Below are positions 32,802 to 45,189 of a DNA stretch of 64,000 nucleotides, in pieces. The stretch comes from Eublepharis macularius. Taxonomy: Eukaryota > Chordata > Lepidosauria > Squamata > Eublepharidae. The stretch is taken from positions 87,633,964 through 87,697,963 of the forward strand of contig NC_072796.1 of the NCBI RefSeq assembly GCF_028583425.1. The letters run 5' to 3'. The notes under the pieces are model-generated. The model did no database searches, was not told the DNA's origin, and saw only the letters and a list, made by a program, of their open reading frames with translations. A program made the translations under genes and the position numbers. The number at the start of each line of letters is the position of its first letter. The first letter of the stretch is position 1.

Positions 32802-32809
32802 AATGTCTG

Positions 32810-33372
32810 GCAAGTTTATAAAAGGACATATGAAAACTTCTATAGATAATTGTGTGAACTGAATTCTTGGGGTCTACTCTGACCACAAGTTCTCTTGGTG
32901 CTCAAATTAATGAGAATGGCTTAGAATCAAGAGGGTAAGCATGGGGTAACCCATTTTATCAGATGTAAGAAGTGTATCATCAGTTGTCAGAATTAAATGA
33001 TCACCACATTTTGCTGTGGTGAATGTTTGTGGGCAGTTAAGTAAATTCAGCAAATTAACAGAGAAAGAGGATTCCATTGTTATCCCAAATACTTAAGAGT
33101 CCTGTGAGCAGATCAGAAATGATTGGGACATTGTAAGATATAAGCCATGCAGTGATAATGTGATTTCAGGTGAATTTTGTTGGACCAACAAAACAACACA
33201 ATACAAAGACACTCTGGTAAAGGCTGTCAACTGATACTAGTTTGTGGGACAGCACCTTAGGGTGGATGACTGTCTTTCAAAGTAGTTTGAAATATTACAT
33301 TTACACCATACAAAATATGAAAGCATTGAAGTTCACATTTGCTCACTTCAGGATTTGTGATATACCATTTGC
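32810..33372. other. intron sequence without recognised features
   Basis: AT-rich; nothing recognised. Confidence 0.4.
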
Positions 33373-33507
33373 AACAGTTCACTGCTGTATAATTTAAGCA
33401 GTTGTAGATGAAATATGATTTTGAACACAATACTAATAACCTGCATTATTCACAAGGGGACAGCAAAGCAGAAAAGATGTTCAGATAGCCATGGAAATCA
33501 CAAAACT
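33373..33507 (+). repeat. diverged direct repeat left of the DIRS element
   Basis: Roughly 75 percent alike with 38404-38540, sharing ACAGTTCACTGCTG, ATGAARTATGATTT and ATCAYAAAAC in the same order. Confidence 0.65.
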
Positions 33508-34086
33508 CTTGTGTTACAATTACAAAACTGCTAGTAGACCATTTAGGGCTGTTCTAGTCTTGACAGAGAATTTAATTCTGAATGGTAATATGTTGCTTTG
33601 TTGTTATTGTTGTTAAAAAAGTGCTGGTACTAATATATAAAATGTACCAATTTCCATTGGTTCATCTACGGTCTTCAGTGCAGTCCCACATTGGGAACTG
33701 CGCTTGCACAGGCCAGCTGCTTGGATCAAGAATTTCTTTAGCTTACAGCCATTAAGGGGGGGTGACCTCCCCAATAGACTGCTCTGAAATGTTTTTTTCC
33801 TGCTGAAACAGTCATGTGCTCGGGGAGGATGCCACTCCTCTTCTGCAGTTACCTTTTCACCACCATGAGAAGCAGACGTTGTTCTTTCTTATAGCCATTT
33901 ATCTCTTTATTCTTTAGTGTTTTCCTGTGTTTAGGAAAAATAATTGAATATAGTTCTACATAGTTGTTCATAGTAGTTAGTAGTTGGTGTTTAGTTAAGA
34001 GGATCTACGCCATTGCGGATCCCCTACAGGGGTAGAGGTGGTAAGTCGGAAATGTTTTTCCATGCTCCCCCTCACCAGTTTGAACT

Positions 34087-36100
34087 TTGAGAACCATCGG
34101 GATGGCGGATAAATCGTTATTTAAGAAGCGTGCTGAATGCAATACTAAAATGGCCAAGACCGACAGCCACTCATTATGCTTGGCGTGTTTGGGTGAGGGT
34201 CACATTGTTGAGAAATTAAAGCACTGCCAGTTGTTCATGCTGAAGGCAAGAGGAGATCAAGCATCACATTTGAAGGCCATGCTTTGGGAGAAGACCATGT
34301 CCAGTGCCAGTAGCCTGGCAGTGAAAATATCTGCTCCAGCAGAGCACATGGCCCGATTGGCTTCTGAACATGCACCCAATCCTATAACATAATTGGATAC
34401 GGGAACTTTGTCGGATCCAAAGGCTCACCCTTGAAACTGACCTCGGCACCGGTCACAGTCCTGAGAGACTTTGGCATTGATGCGATCAGCAGCAAGCATT
34501 ATTCATTTGAAAAGCAGCCCTCCTAGACCCTGAGATGGGGCTTCAGGGTCACTGGTGCCAACAGGAACTGAGGATACACCATCAGATCCTTCACCTAAAA
34601 AACGTAAAGAATGTGGGAAAACTGTGGTGCAAGTCACGAGCCCACGACAAATCCCTGGTTCCAATGATGGTTCTGAGCTTGGGGGAAGAGGCTCCAAGAG
34701 CAGTAGCAACCCAGAGAAGATTGGACTCCAGGTCCTCATTGATGAATGATGAGAGCAGGATGGAGACAGGTCACCATCAGAGGGACACCTAGCTCCGAAG
34801 CGAACACGTCACATATCAGCAATCAGTGTGGTATCCTCCACAACCGCCAGCAGGTTACCCCCTGAGATTTCTATCTGACTTACCCAGATTCAGCTTCAAC
34901 ATCAGGATGTTCAGTTCTGAGACAGTCGTCACGCCTTTTGGATCTAGCTTGGTACCCTCAAGCACAAACAGTTGTTTCTGATCCAAGGTCAGACTCAGAG
35001 TCAGAGCCAAGGTTGTGGATGTAGAGCAGAGCCCAAGCCTTACATTAGACCCATCACCGGAGGAGATAGTAGGTGATCCAGAAAGACATTCTCCTAACAT
35101 TGACTTTAAGGTATATGCTGAGCAGATGCTCCACGTGGTGAAGTCACTTAACATTGACATGTCCACAGTACAACAAAAACCAAGGGATAGTATCCTGAAA
35201 TATATTTATTCAGATACTCCTGACACAGTGACATTTCCCACGATTGAGGGATTCGTGGAGATCATAAAGAACTTGTGTCAGAAACCAGCATTGATATCTG
35301 CTACAACAAAGAAGGTTGAAACCCTTTATAATGTTAAACAAGATAAGTGCACTTATCTTTCCACACATCCCTCTTCATCAATGATCACGGTAGAACTGCA
35401 GGCGAAGCATAGACAAGACAGTCTGGCAACACCAGCAGACAAGGAAAGAAAGAAACTTGATGCGTTGAGTAGAAAGTTTTATTCAGGCTCTGCCCTAGTG
35501 AAGATGGCTACCTACCTAGCCATAGTGAGCAGGTATCGGATATTCCTATGGCAGAAGATGGCTGCCTTTATGGAAGCTTTACCCGAAGATAAGAAGCCCC
35601 TTGTAAAGCTCATTTATGAGGAGGCAGTGATCCTGTCAAAACAGTGAATCAGCACAAGCTGACATGTTCTTGATGTGTCTGCTAGAGCTCTCAATACAGC
35701 TGTTGTGCTACACAGACATGCATGGCTGAGATCTTCGGCTCTGCATGTTGAAACACGCAACAAAATAGAGGCCATGCCTTTTGAAGGTACTTCGTTATTT
35801 TCAAAAAAAATTGATGAATATCTCTCCAAGAAGAAAAAAGACCAACAGACAGCTAAATCATATGGCATCTTACCACAGACAGATGTAACTACTTCCTATA
35901 GGCGTCCTGGGCAACGTGACTGTCAACAAAGGCGTGATTACCAGTCCTACAGGTTCCAGTCTTACTGTCCCCAGTATCCATACAAAGCGCCTTACTCAGG
36001 CCAATCTCAATCCAGAAAGAAGCAATCTGGCCACGCCAAATCATCTCATCAGGGACAGGCAAATAAAGATGTTTCGCAGCCCCAAAAGGGCCAATTCTGA
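34087..36100 (+). pseudogene. DIRS gag-like protein, broken
   Basis: Pieces in order: a short Lys-rich start with CLACLGEGH (34087-34392), frames near 34535-34792, then a central region (35015-35647) with a KKVETLYNVKQDK...YLSTHPSS block typical of DIRS gag, and after a stop the same frame continues (35675-36100) with a RNKIEAMPFEGTSLF block and a Gln/Ser/Arg/Lys-rich C-terminal tail. The gag would package element RNA. In-frame stop at 35645 and frame changes before 35015 make it non-functional. A homologous THPF/KQEDSA block occurs in the remnant at 44 kb. Confidence 0.7.
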
Positions 36101-36341
36101 CTAGAGGCCCAGGGGGCAGCGAGCCCATCATTTTGAGGATAGGTTATCCAAGTTCTTGGACAGTTGGCAACACATTTCTTTGGATGTTTGGGTTTTATCT
36201 ATCATTAAAGTAGGTTACAGGTTGGAATTCTACACCTTGCCTCCTCCTCATTTACCTTCTTGAGCTCCCAAACACATTGCCCGAGTTACAAAAAGAAATT
36301 CAGACATTACTAAGTAAAGGTACCTAGCAGGAATACACCGT

Positions 36342-37695
36342 TTGACTTTTTCTCCCTTTTTAGTGGATAAGAAGGATGAGGGGGAAAGGCCTATTTTGGA
36401 TCTGAGAGGCCTGAATAACCATCTAAGAATCTCAAAGTTCAGAATGGTTACACTCCCTTGGGTCATACACATGATCTCTCATGATGCCTGGTTTGCAGTC
36501 CTGGATTTTCAGGATGCTTATTTTCACATTTCAGTACATAAAGAACATAGAAAGTATATCAGATTTGTTTTTAATGGTGAGGCATTCCAGTACACAGCAT
36601 TGACCTTTGGTTTGGCTACAGCACCTAGAGCATTTATGAAATTCATGGCTGCAGTAATTGCCTACCTTCAGAGATTGGGGTGCTCCATCTACTCATATTT
36701 GGAAGACTGGCTTATTACAGCACAGTCGTAAAAAGGCCTAGAGGATCATGTAAACCTGACGCTTTCTACATGTGAGTCATTGGGGTTGATAATAAATAAG
36801 AAAAAGTCAGATTTGGTCCCCAAACAAACTGTAAAGTTCATTGGGGCAATGTTGGATGCGAGAACTATCATAGCATATTTATCCACAGATAGAACTGAAC
36901 TGTTGGTTAATTTGGCTAGACATTTTCAATCAAATAGGTTTCAGTCAGCACAAACTATACAGGTGCTATTGGGATTAATGGCCTCGACCACAGCTGTGGT
37001 TCCATTTGCACATTAAAGGATGAGAACCTTGCAGCTGTGGTTCACTAGGGATTTTCATCCTGGGTTTCGTTCCCCCCACACAAAGTTTTCAGTCCCTAGG
37101 AAGGTCCTACGCTCCTTGGCCTGATGAACAAACAGTGATAACTTAGATAAAGGGATACCTTTTGATATGTTGGGTCATGAGGCTACGCTCATGACAGATG
37201 CCTCCCTAGAAGGATGGGGAGGCCATTATAGAGATGTGTTTGCCAATGATGTTTGGTCCGAGTCAGAAAAACAGAACCATATTAACTTTCTGGAGTGCAG
37301 TGTACTATGCTATTAACTCACTTGCAGATATATTCTTGCACAAGCAAGTTCAGGTCCTGTCGGACAACACAACTACAGTATTCTATGTAAACAAGCAGGG
37401 TGGGACTGCCTCAAGGAAGCTTTGCGAAGAGACTATCCAATTATGGGATTGGGCTATTGCCCGTGGTATTACTCTCAGCCCTGCATATGGCAAGCATTCA
37501 CAACTCAAAGGCAGATCAACTGAGCAGACTGGACAGATCACACCACAAGTGGGTCCTGACACACAGATGTTCCGGCAATGGGGTTTCCATCAGGTCGATC
37601 TATTTGCCACAGAGATTAACACAAAAGCCCCCATGTTTTGCTCCAGAGAACGGAGAGGCAGTCATTCCTTAGGAGCTGCCTTCCAGATTCAATAG
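36342..37695 (+). pseudogene. DIRS reverse transcriptase and RNase H, broken
   Basis: RT part: DLRGLNNHL block, motif A Asp in VLDFQDAYFHI, LTFGLATAPRAF (motif B) and motif C reading YLED where YLDD is expected, so the second catalytic aspartate pair is altered. A stop at 36729-36731 interrupts the frame, which continues in phase to 37016. RNase H text (TDASLEGWGGHY near 37194, LSDNTTTVFYVNKQGG near 37357, ADQLSR near 37516) is spread over several frames. Clearly dead. Confidence 0.75.
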
Positions 37696-37841
37696 ACAGG
37701 GAAGTTATTTTATGTGTTCCCCCCCATACTGTTTGTTCGGAAAGTAGTCTGCAAGATATAAGCAGAATGAACCCTGTTCTGAACAGCTGGCCTGTGCAAG
37801 CGCAGTTCCCAATGTGTGCCTGCACGGAAACCTAGATGAAC

Positions 37842-38403
37842 AGCAGTTACAGGTAAGTGCAGCCCTGTTTTCTTCCCTCAGGAAGGTTCCCTGTCAAGAA
37901 GGCCCCCCAGAAGGTTCTGGTACTCAATACCACCACACACAAAAAAGTTCAGGTCAGATATAAAGAATCAAATAAAAGAGCAAGAAATACTTCTGAGTAC
38001 TTTAACAATTGTCATTATTCTGTTAGAGATCTTGACTCAAACTTGAAAGTAACTAGGTAGTCAGAAAGGGTAGAGAACCTCAGGTGTGAAGCAGAACTTG
38101 TCATCCAGATTCTACAATGGAGAGGATCAACTGAAAGAATTTACTAGAAAATATGGACATCATGTTCCTCTAGACTCAGTACCAGAAGATAGCCTAGTAA
38201 GAACGAAAAATTGAAAGAGAGCTCAATGACCAAACTGTTACTATTTATGAGAAGGTTGTCAGAGCATCTGTTCATTTTGAGGATTAATAATTCTCAGGTG
38301 TATATGCATTTTCTGAAGTAGTATGTATATAGTTAAGAACGCACATTGTTAAGAGCACATTTGTGCACTGGAATTCCCAAACAGCTCATGTCAAACAATA
38401 CAC
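37842..38403. other. intron sequence without recognised features
   Basis: No gene or repeat that I can support. Confidence 0.4.
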
Positions 38404-38540
38404 CACAGTTCACTGCTGCATAATTCACAGTAGTTCCAGATGAAGTATGATTTCAGATCACATTACCAACAGCCCACATGATCCCCAAGGGAATAGCAAA
38501 ACTGAATGTGCTTTGCAGACATCCAAGAGAATCATAAAAC
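38404..38540 (+). repeat. diverged direct repeat right of the DIRS element
   Basis: Partner of 33373-33507, about 5 kb away, in the same orientation. Confidence 0.65.
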
Positions 38541-38597
38541 AGGAAGATTCTTACCTTGCATTCTGGAGTTACAGATTCAAACCACGGTTCTCGACCA

Positions 38598-38815
38598 GCC
38601 TAGGATCATTGTGGCTGAGTGGATAGAAAGTCATGCTAGGATCTGGGAGACTCAGGTACAAGCCCCAATCTTCCATAAAGCTCAGAGCATGACCTTGGGT
38701 CATTTTCCTACAGCCTAACCTACCTCACTTGGTTGTTGTGAGGATAAAATGGATCTGGGAAGAAATACACTGCCTTGAACTTCTTGGAGGAAACATAGAA
38801 TAAAAATGATAGTGG
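38598..38815 (+). mobile_element. tRNA-derived SINE, diverged
   Basis: TGGCTGAGTGGATAGAAAGTC (A-box region), GGTACAAGCCCC (B-box region, degraded), then TGACCTTGGGTCATTTTCC, CCTCACTTGGTTGTTGTGAGGATAAAATGG and an A-rich end. Same architecture as the SINE at 27131. Confidence 0.6.
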
Positions 38816-40972
38816 CAGTGTATGATAGGCTAATAGCTTACAACACATATTTCAGTGTTGGAAGAGAATTTAACTTTATAATGCCCATGTTTGAGGAAAG
38901 ATCCATAATCAAAATATAATCACAGGCAATCACCACTATTCTGTTAAAGTACTTTAAGAGTTTACACATTTATTTAATGTAATTCCATTGAACACTCTTG
39001 AGATGTGCACAACAAATACAAAAAACCAAAAAAGTAACATAAAAATCAAAAACTAAAGGTAAAGCACCAGCTCCAATTAAATATTAAAGATCATCAGAAT
39101 AAAATAGCATTAAAAATTACAATTAGTCTCAACCACTATCTAAATTCAGGAAGCAACAATTAAGCAAATGGTATGATCTTAGCCAAAAGGTAGGAAAAAA
39201 TATGCACACATTCAACAGAATAACTATGAAACTCCAATTTGACCTGGAGTCTAAAATCTAACTAGCCTGGTACCAAGTGAACAACTCTGTAGAGGAATCA
39301 GATCTCAAAAAAATCTCTTCTGCACTCTATTAATGGTGGCATTGCTTATAGAGAACAGGGTAACCTGGTTTGATGCAGCAGCACTGTCCGTATCCAAAAG
39401 TTTAGCTTATTTGATTAGAAAAAAATATATGCCCTTTCTCCAGGGACCTGGCTGAGGTAGCTTACAAAATTTTAAAAAGCAATAAAAAAGAAAGCATTAA
39501 ATGACATTTAACGACAAGCTTTTAAAAAAAAACAGTCCAGCATAAAAACATAGCCCATATAAGCATAAGCACAGCATAAAAAAGCACTTTCCAGAGTAGA
39601 ATAGTATTAAAAAATCAACTCCTTAATTAAAAGCCATAGTAATCACAAATGTAATACAAAGCCATAGTAAATACCTAAAAGAAAGCAATGAGCATATACA
39701 GAGTTCTAGAATATGACCAGGCATAGGCATGTAGATGAGGATTGACACAACTTTTTTTAACCAAGAAAGGTCCTTATTGAACTATAGCAGACTACAGAAT
39801 ATAAAGAGCACACAAGTTAGGGAAAATAGATGTTGCACAAGGTACACAGCTACAAAAGGAAAGGAAAGAAGTTGCTTCTATCTGTCACAGTAAGGGTTAC
39901 CACAGAGTCTCTTATTTGTCTCCTATTTGATGGGTGCCTGATACCAGGGGAGGAAGCAAGCCCGGCCCATCAGACCCTCTGTCCTGTGACTCCAAGATAC
40001 TGGCAGCACAGCTAAATGGCTGTGGCTTTTTCCCAAGGGTGGGGGGATAGCTCTGTTCCCTAAATCCAGCCTCCTTCCTAGCTGGCCATAGCTAGCTGGT
40101 TCTTCTGGCATGTATCTTTCATCTAACATGTCCCTAGTTCTATAATGGTACCAAAAGGCTATAACAACAGACAATTATTTATCCCGTGTTGTCAGTTTCC
40201 CCAAACATCTGAAGAAGAGGTGTCAAGTAGAGCAAATGGCATTTCAGTTGCTCTGCTTTTCCTGGCTCTCCAAGCTAATTCAGAACTAGATTATGAAAAG
40301 GTGAATCAGAGGCCAGTTTGATATTTAAAAGCCCTGAGACCAATCACAACAGGTCCCTTTAACAAAGTCCCCTAGGCTTACCTCCAGCATGGGCGGCAAC
40401 ATACCGTTGGAGGTGGTCCTTTGGGGACTTTAACATTTTAAAGTTCAAAGCCAGCATTTGAATGGAGTCTGGAAACACTGTGAGTCACTGTAGCTTATAA
40501 TAAAGTTTATTAACACACTATATAAAAACTGCAGAATGCAGAGAACAATGTAATCAATAACTTGAAATAGGCATTGTTTATTGTTTGTTGGAATAGCAAG
40601 ACATGTTTCATCATCCATGGGTTTAATTTATCATCAGCAATGTGAATCTGTTCTGTAAATCATTAATTGTATAAATATGTAACTTTTTAATAAATAAGAA
40701 AAGAGAATCAGCCTTATCTTGCATTTTATATAAACACCAACAAAAAGAAGTAGCAGAAATGTTATCTACAAGGGACGAGGATAAAAGATTTCCCATTAAA
40801 GTTGCCATGTTCATCTTACTTTCAGTCCCAACCCCAGCTACTGCTCAGTAGGACAGTGGGGGTTGTTGGGTAAGGAAAAAAAAACACTATTGGCGCAATG
40901 GCGTTATGTCACTTCTAGGGAAAACTCAGCCACACTGCTCTAGGAATCAGTGGACATACTAGAGTTTCTGCT
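38816..40972. other. mostly unassigned; LINE-like tail near 39420-39520
   Basis: GCCCTTTCTCCAGGGACC...GGTAGCTTACAAAATTTT with an A-rich continuation looks like an L2/CR1 3' end. The rest is AT-rich with no gene. Confidence 0.35.
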
Positions 40973-41025
40973 GACATCACTTCTTGGTTTTCCGTGGTGT
41001 GACATCACTTCTTGGTTTTCCGTGG
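40973..41025. repeat. 28-bp unit tandem duplication
   Basis: GACATCACTTCTTGGTTTTC (continuing CGTGG) occurs at 40973-40997 and again at 41001-41025, identical over 25 bases. Confidence 0.85.
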
Positions 41026-42171
41026 AAGTGATGTAACACCACTGCACTGATGGTACCTCCCATGGTGTCCTTCCTTCAGTGTCCTGCTACTATCTGGCTT
41101 ACAAAGAATATGGCATGTTATGGCTTTGATTTCTTCAACCAATGTTGCCTTTATTTCTTCCTTCGAACCATGTTGTGATCCAACTTTGGTTAGTGACTGG
41201 TATGACAACATTACCATTGTATGACTTGCTTTGACTCCTTGGACATTTAAAAAATTCTCTTGCATGTCAAATGCTCCTTATATAGTTTCTAGCAAGGGTT
41301 TTGTATAGGAGAGGTGATTTAGTTAATCATAGTCGAATACCTTATATGACAGATATGATCAAAATTGGGGAGAAGCATTTAAAAGTTGTATTTTTTATTT
41401 AGCACAAATATTTAATAATAATAATGGTTACAACTGTATTGTACAACTTTTGAAGAAAAATATACCACCCCCCCAGATGCAGCATATTAAGCAAAAACAC
41501 ACTGTAAACAAAGACTAAGCAATTAACAAAGATTTGCCTGAGTGAAGGCAAATATAGTAGAGGATAATTAATGGGCCTAATATGACTCAATAATAACCAC
41601 TTTGAACTCTAAACAATAGTGCATGAACGCATGTATCAGAAGGACATATTATAATTACTGTCAGCCACAATTTGCTATGGGTTAATTAGGAACTTGTGAT
41701 AATTGATTATGCTGATGACTGAAATAAGGGTTATGCTAGGATTTTTAAGTATGACATTTTCTGCTTTGTATTTCATTCCAGTGCTATTAGAAATATCTGT
41801 TCTTTCTTTCATGACTTTTTTGCTCATGTGAATGTGGTTCATATGTAAAGGAAGGCATTGTATTTTTTAGGCAATTATGTAACATTCTTTATATATCAAG
41901 TATCAGGATTCTGCACATATACCAACAGCATCTACCTGCTGGATAATAGCTAGTGATTGTGGTAAATGCTGGTGCCTTATGCAGAGGGAAAAGTAGAAAA
42001 TAAACTTGAAATACAATTAATTTCAAATTACAAACATGTCAACAGTTCTAGTCTATCACTAAGTGATTTAAGAGAACAGATATTACAAGTGGAATAAATT
42101 GAAGGTTCAGTCTGGACCATGTTCTTAGGACAAGATGTTACCAGGATATGCACCACAGTGGCTGCAGCTGG
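41026..42171. other. intron sequence without recognised features
   Basis: AT-rich; nothing recognised. Confidence 0.4.
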
Positions 42172-42179
42172 CTTACTAG

Positions 42180-42759
42180 TAGACATGGGCATGAACTAAA
42201 AAAACCCCAAACCACCTGATTTGTGGTTCATCGCTATTCCACGAACTACAAACCACGAAACCCATGAACTTGTACCAGTTCTTGAATCGGTTCGTGGTTT
42301 GTAGTTTGCAGAATTCAAATGCCCCGCGCCAGCTTATGAAGGTGGTGCGGGGTGTTGGAAATTGACAGCCCCCTTCTCCTGTTGCCCTGAAGCAGCAGGA
42401 GAAGTCTATCAGTTTCAAAACACCCCTGCAGGCTTCATCCGATGGGGTGAAACCAGTGCGGGGCATGTGAAACTGACAGCCCTGTTCTCCTGTCCCCCAA
42501 GTGGGCTGAACCTGGCATGGGGTGTATGAAACTGATAGCTCCCTTCTCCTGCTGCTCTCTGGAGGCAGGAAAATGGGGCTGTCAATTTCACATACCCCTC
42601 AGTGGCGCCGGCCTGTCCAACGCTCACGACCTACATGAAACGGGCCTGAAAAGTCATGGGGGTTCATTAACACACGGCTCCACGAACCACGTGTTAAACC
42701 ATGAACCAGCACAGTTCGTGCGTTTTTTTGGATCATAATTTGATTTGTGCCCACCTTTG
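42180..42759. mobile_element. non-autonomous hAT element, copy 2
   Basis: Flanked by a perfect 8-bp duplication CTTACTAG (42172-42179 and 42760-42767). Ends: TAGACATGGGCATGAAC on the left, CAAAGGTGGGCACAAATC read inward on the right. The interior has repeated, partly inverted GAAACTGACAGCCC / CTCCTGCTGC phrases. Same family as 26339 and 47554. No transposase. Confidence 0.82.
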
Positions 42760-42767
42760 CTTACTAG

Positions 42768-43989
42768 CTGAAGCTGGTGAAAGGCAGCCCTGGCCACAGG
42801 GTCAGACTCTTTCTTTTCATTTCCCAGTGCAGGTCATCCAGCATGGTGATCCTAGGTTGTTTCAGTCCCATAACAAGGCCTGAAACCTGTTTTTTTTAGT
42901 ATGGATGCTGGTTCTATCTATCTGATCGATAATGCTCTGATCTCTACCTAGTGGGAATGTTCCCCTGGGAATATTTTTTTTAAACCAGCTCTCCTAATGG
43001 GGGTCATTCATTTCAGTGGTGCTTGAACAGGTGGAGTCCCAGTAGTCTGTGTTAATCATTTGTTGATTTAGACTCTGCAGGTAGATTAATCAATCTACCG
43101 TGTACTGAACTTCATTTCAATTTTTATTTGCACTTATAGCCTTCCTACAGCATCTTCATGTTCAAATTGTAGTTTGTACAGAGAAATAAATAGTGTTCTC
43201 TTCTAAAACCACTTCCTTCTTTAATAATTAATTCAACTGTAGATTGTCAATAAAGAAATATGAGTAAAGTAATAGTAAGTTAATATGTGAAGCAGCCAAA
43301 GTAGCTTTTTTTCAATGTGTATGATTTAAATAAGGTCTGACAGTTTAGGGTCTGTCTTTGCCCAGTGGCACATTAGAATAAGACTTGGCAAGTGGCTGTA
43401 GTCTTAGATCTTATGGAAGAGTGAATGAAAGATGCATTATTCAAAGACAGTATCAATCTGCATGTTTTTCAGATGATAACTCTGTATTTCCTATTTCCAT
43501 CATGTAAATTGTTTAATGGGCTAACATGATTGTTTTGCCTTCCCCTCATAAAATAGATGTTCAGTACAACAATTAAACATGTCAGATATTCAAACTAGAA
43601 GGATTTTTTTAAGGATGGCAGTTTGTCTCAAGCTGTCATGTGTTACATGGCTCAAGTGGTAGCTCCATTAAGTGATGTTTGTTTGCAGTCTACTCAGACG
43701 TATGTCAGCACCTGTAATTCAATAGTGTCCATAGAAGGAATACATTGAAATAAAAATAAAGCTAGACACAAACAGCTTGGCTCATTAAGAGTGCAGCGTT
43801 TTCTTAAGAATGCTGAATTATAAATGCTAATCTATTGCTGGTATTCAGCTGCGTTACTTTTTCAAGGAAGAAAGCAAACCATTATTTGAAAAAAAACCCA
43901 TTATTTTAGGCTATCATCCGTGGTGTTTAGATCTTAATTGCAGTATATGTGCACCTGTAATATCATGTTATTGGATTACCAAAAGCCAG
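42768..43989. other. intron sequence without recognised features
   Basis: AT-rich; nothing recognised. Confidence 0.4.
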
Positions 43990-44660
43990 AGAACAATCCT
44001 AGGGTTCCCTCATGGTTCCCCATGCCATTCGTTCTATGAGAATGATTATGGAGACTTCCATCACCATCTTCATTATTCAGATTATGAATATCATCCTTTA
44101 TTGCCTACCACATTCTGAATCAAGGGCACCAAGTCACTGTACTCCTTCTTATTCACGGAGCAAATGTGATGATGCCCTGGATGGACAAGGTACAGCTTTG
44201 GAACCAGCCATTCATAATGCCCATGGTTTCAATTCAGAGTTGGAGTTTTCCTTGGAACTGTTGCCATTGGAGGACATGGCTGAAGACTCAGTTCCCTCTC
44301 CAAGTGAGGATCTTCACTTGTAGTCCAAAATGTTAGATTGTGTAGTAAAATCCTTTTAAATAGAGGACATCTGCTCTGCTCCCCTGATCACTGACCCAGT
44401 TTTCAGCATCCTCCCTTCGGAGACTCTTGGCTCCGTGGCCTTTCCTGTCATGCAAGGACTGTTGGATGTCACCAAGCACATTTGGGCTATGCCAGCTTCC
44501 TCGCTGGCCACCTTGACAAAAGTGGCAAATGTGTACAAAACGAAGCAGGAGGATTCAGCCTTACTGTCTACCCATCCCTTCACTATGGTGGTAGGGGCTG
44601 GAATGCATGTGATCAGTTCCCATGTGGGACTGCAAAGAAGAACACTTGATGAACATCACT
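43990..44660 (+). mobile_element. DIRS remnant: gag fragment joined to a right terminal repeat
   Basis: The frame at 44435-44686 holds PASSLATLTKVANVYKTKQE...LLSTHPF, matching the gag of the DIRS element at 33660. Directly after it, 44614-44654 (CAGTTCCCATGTGGGACTGC ... GATGAAC) matches the right terminal repeat of that element. Everything between gag and the end is deleted. The left edge is uncertain. Confidence 0.6.
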
Positions 44661-45189
44661 TAAGAAAAACTGCAGCTATGTTTTAGTCTGTGAAGTGTGA
44701 AGAATATAGTTGGGAGATGTAGAACCACAAACTTCCCCCCTTTTCCCAGCTACAGTAATAGTTTGAACATCAAAATATAATTAATTTCATTAATTTGTAA
44801 TATAGTCATCATTAGGTTAAAAAAACCTAGAGATGCCCCTTCTTTCTATGCAAAAGAAAAAGATTTGAAACAGGCAGAAAAAAATATGAAACAGATAGCT
44901 TGCCCAAGTATGCTGCATTTTTGTTTATTCTTGAGGCATGATCTGTAGAGCTAGGAAATGTGCTGGTACAAATACAGTCACAACAAATCCAGGTCTTCTA
45001 TAATTTGATTTTGTCTCACAGAGATATATTGTCACATGCTATAAAGTCAAGAAGCTTTAAACTTCAGAGTGTTGGGTTTAAGGTTATTCTAAGTATCTTT
45101 TCAAATAGAACTCAAGTTTCTAAGGAAAGGCTTCTTAGGCTGGGGTATATTGTTAGAGCTGCTGAGTAAACATGTTCAATGTATTTGTA
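44661..45189. other. intron sequence without recognised features
   Basis: AT-rich; nothing recognised. Confidence 0.4.

Larger units (their letters stand above)
33660..37841 (+). mobile_element. decayed DIRS-type retrotransposon with inverted terminal repeats
   Basis: The left end (33660-33717) and the right end (37786-37841) are inverted copies of each other, sharing TTGGGAACTGCGCTTGC. Between them lie a DIRS-like gag, reverse transcriptase and RNase H on the + strand. The tyrosine recombinase and methyltransferase normally found in DIRS elements are absent: only about 100 bp separate RNase H text from the right repeat. The element is thus internally deleted and also broken by stops and frameshifts. 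No target duplication is seen, as expected for DIRS. Confidence 0.8.
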
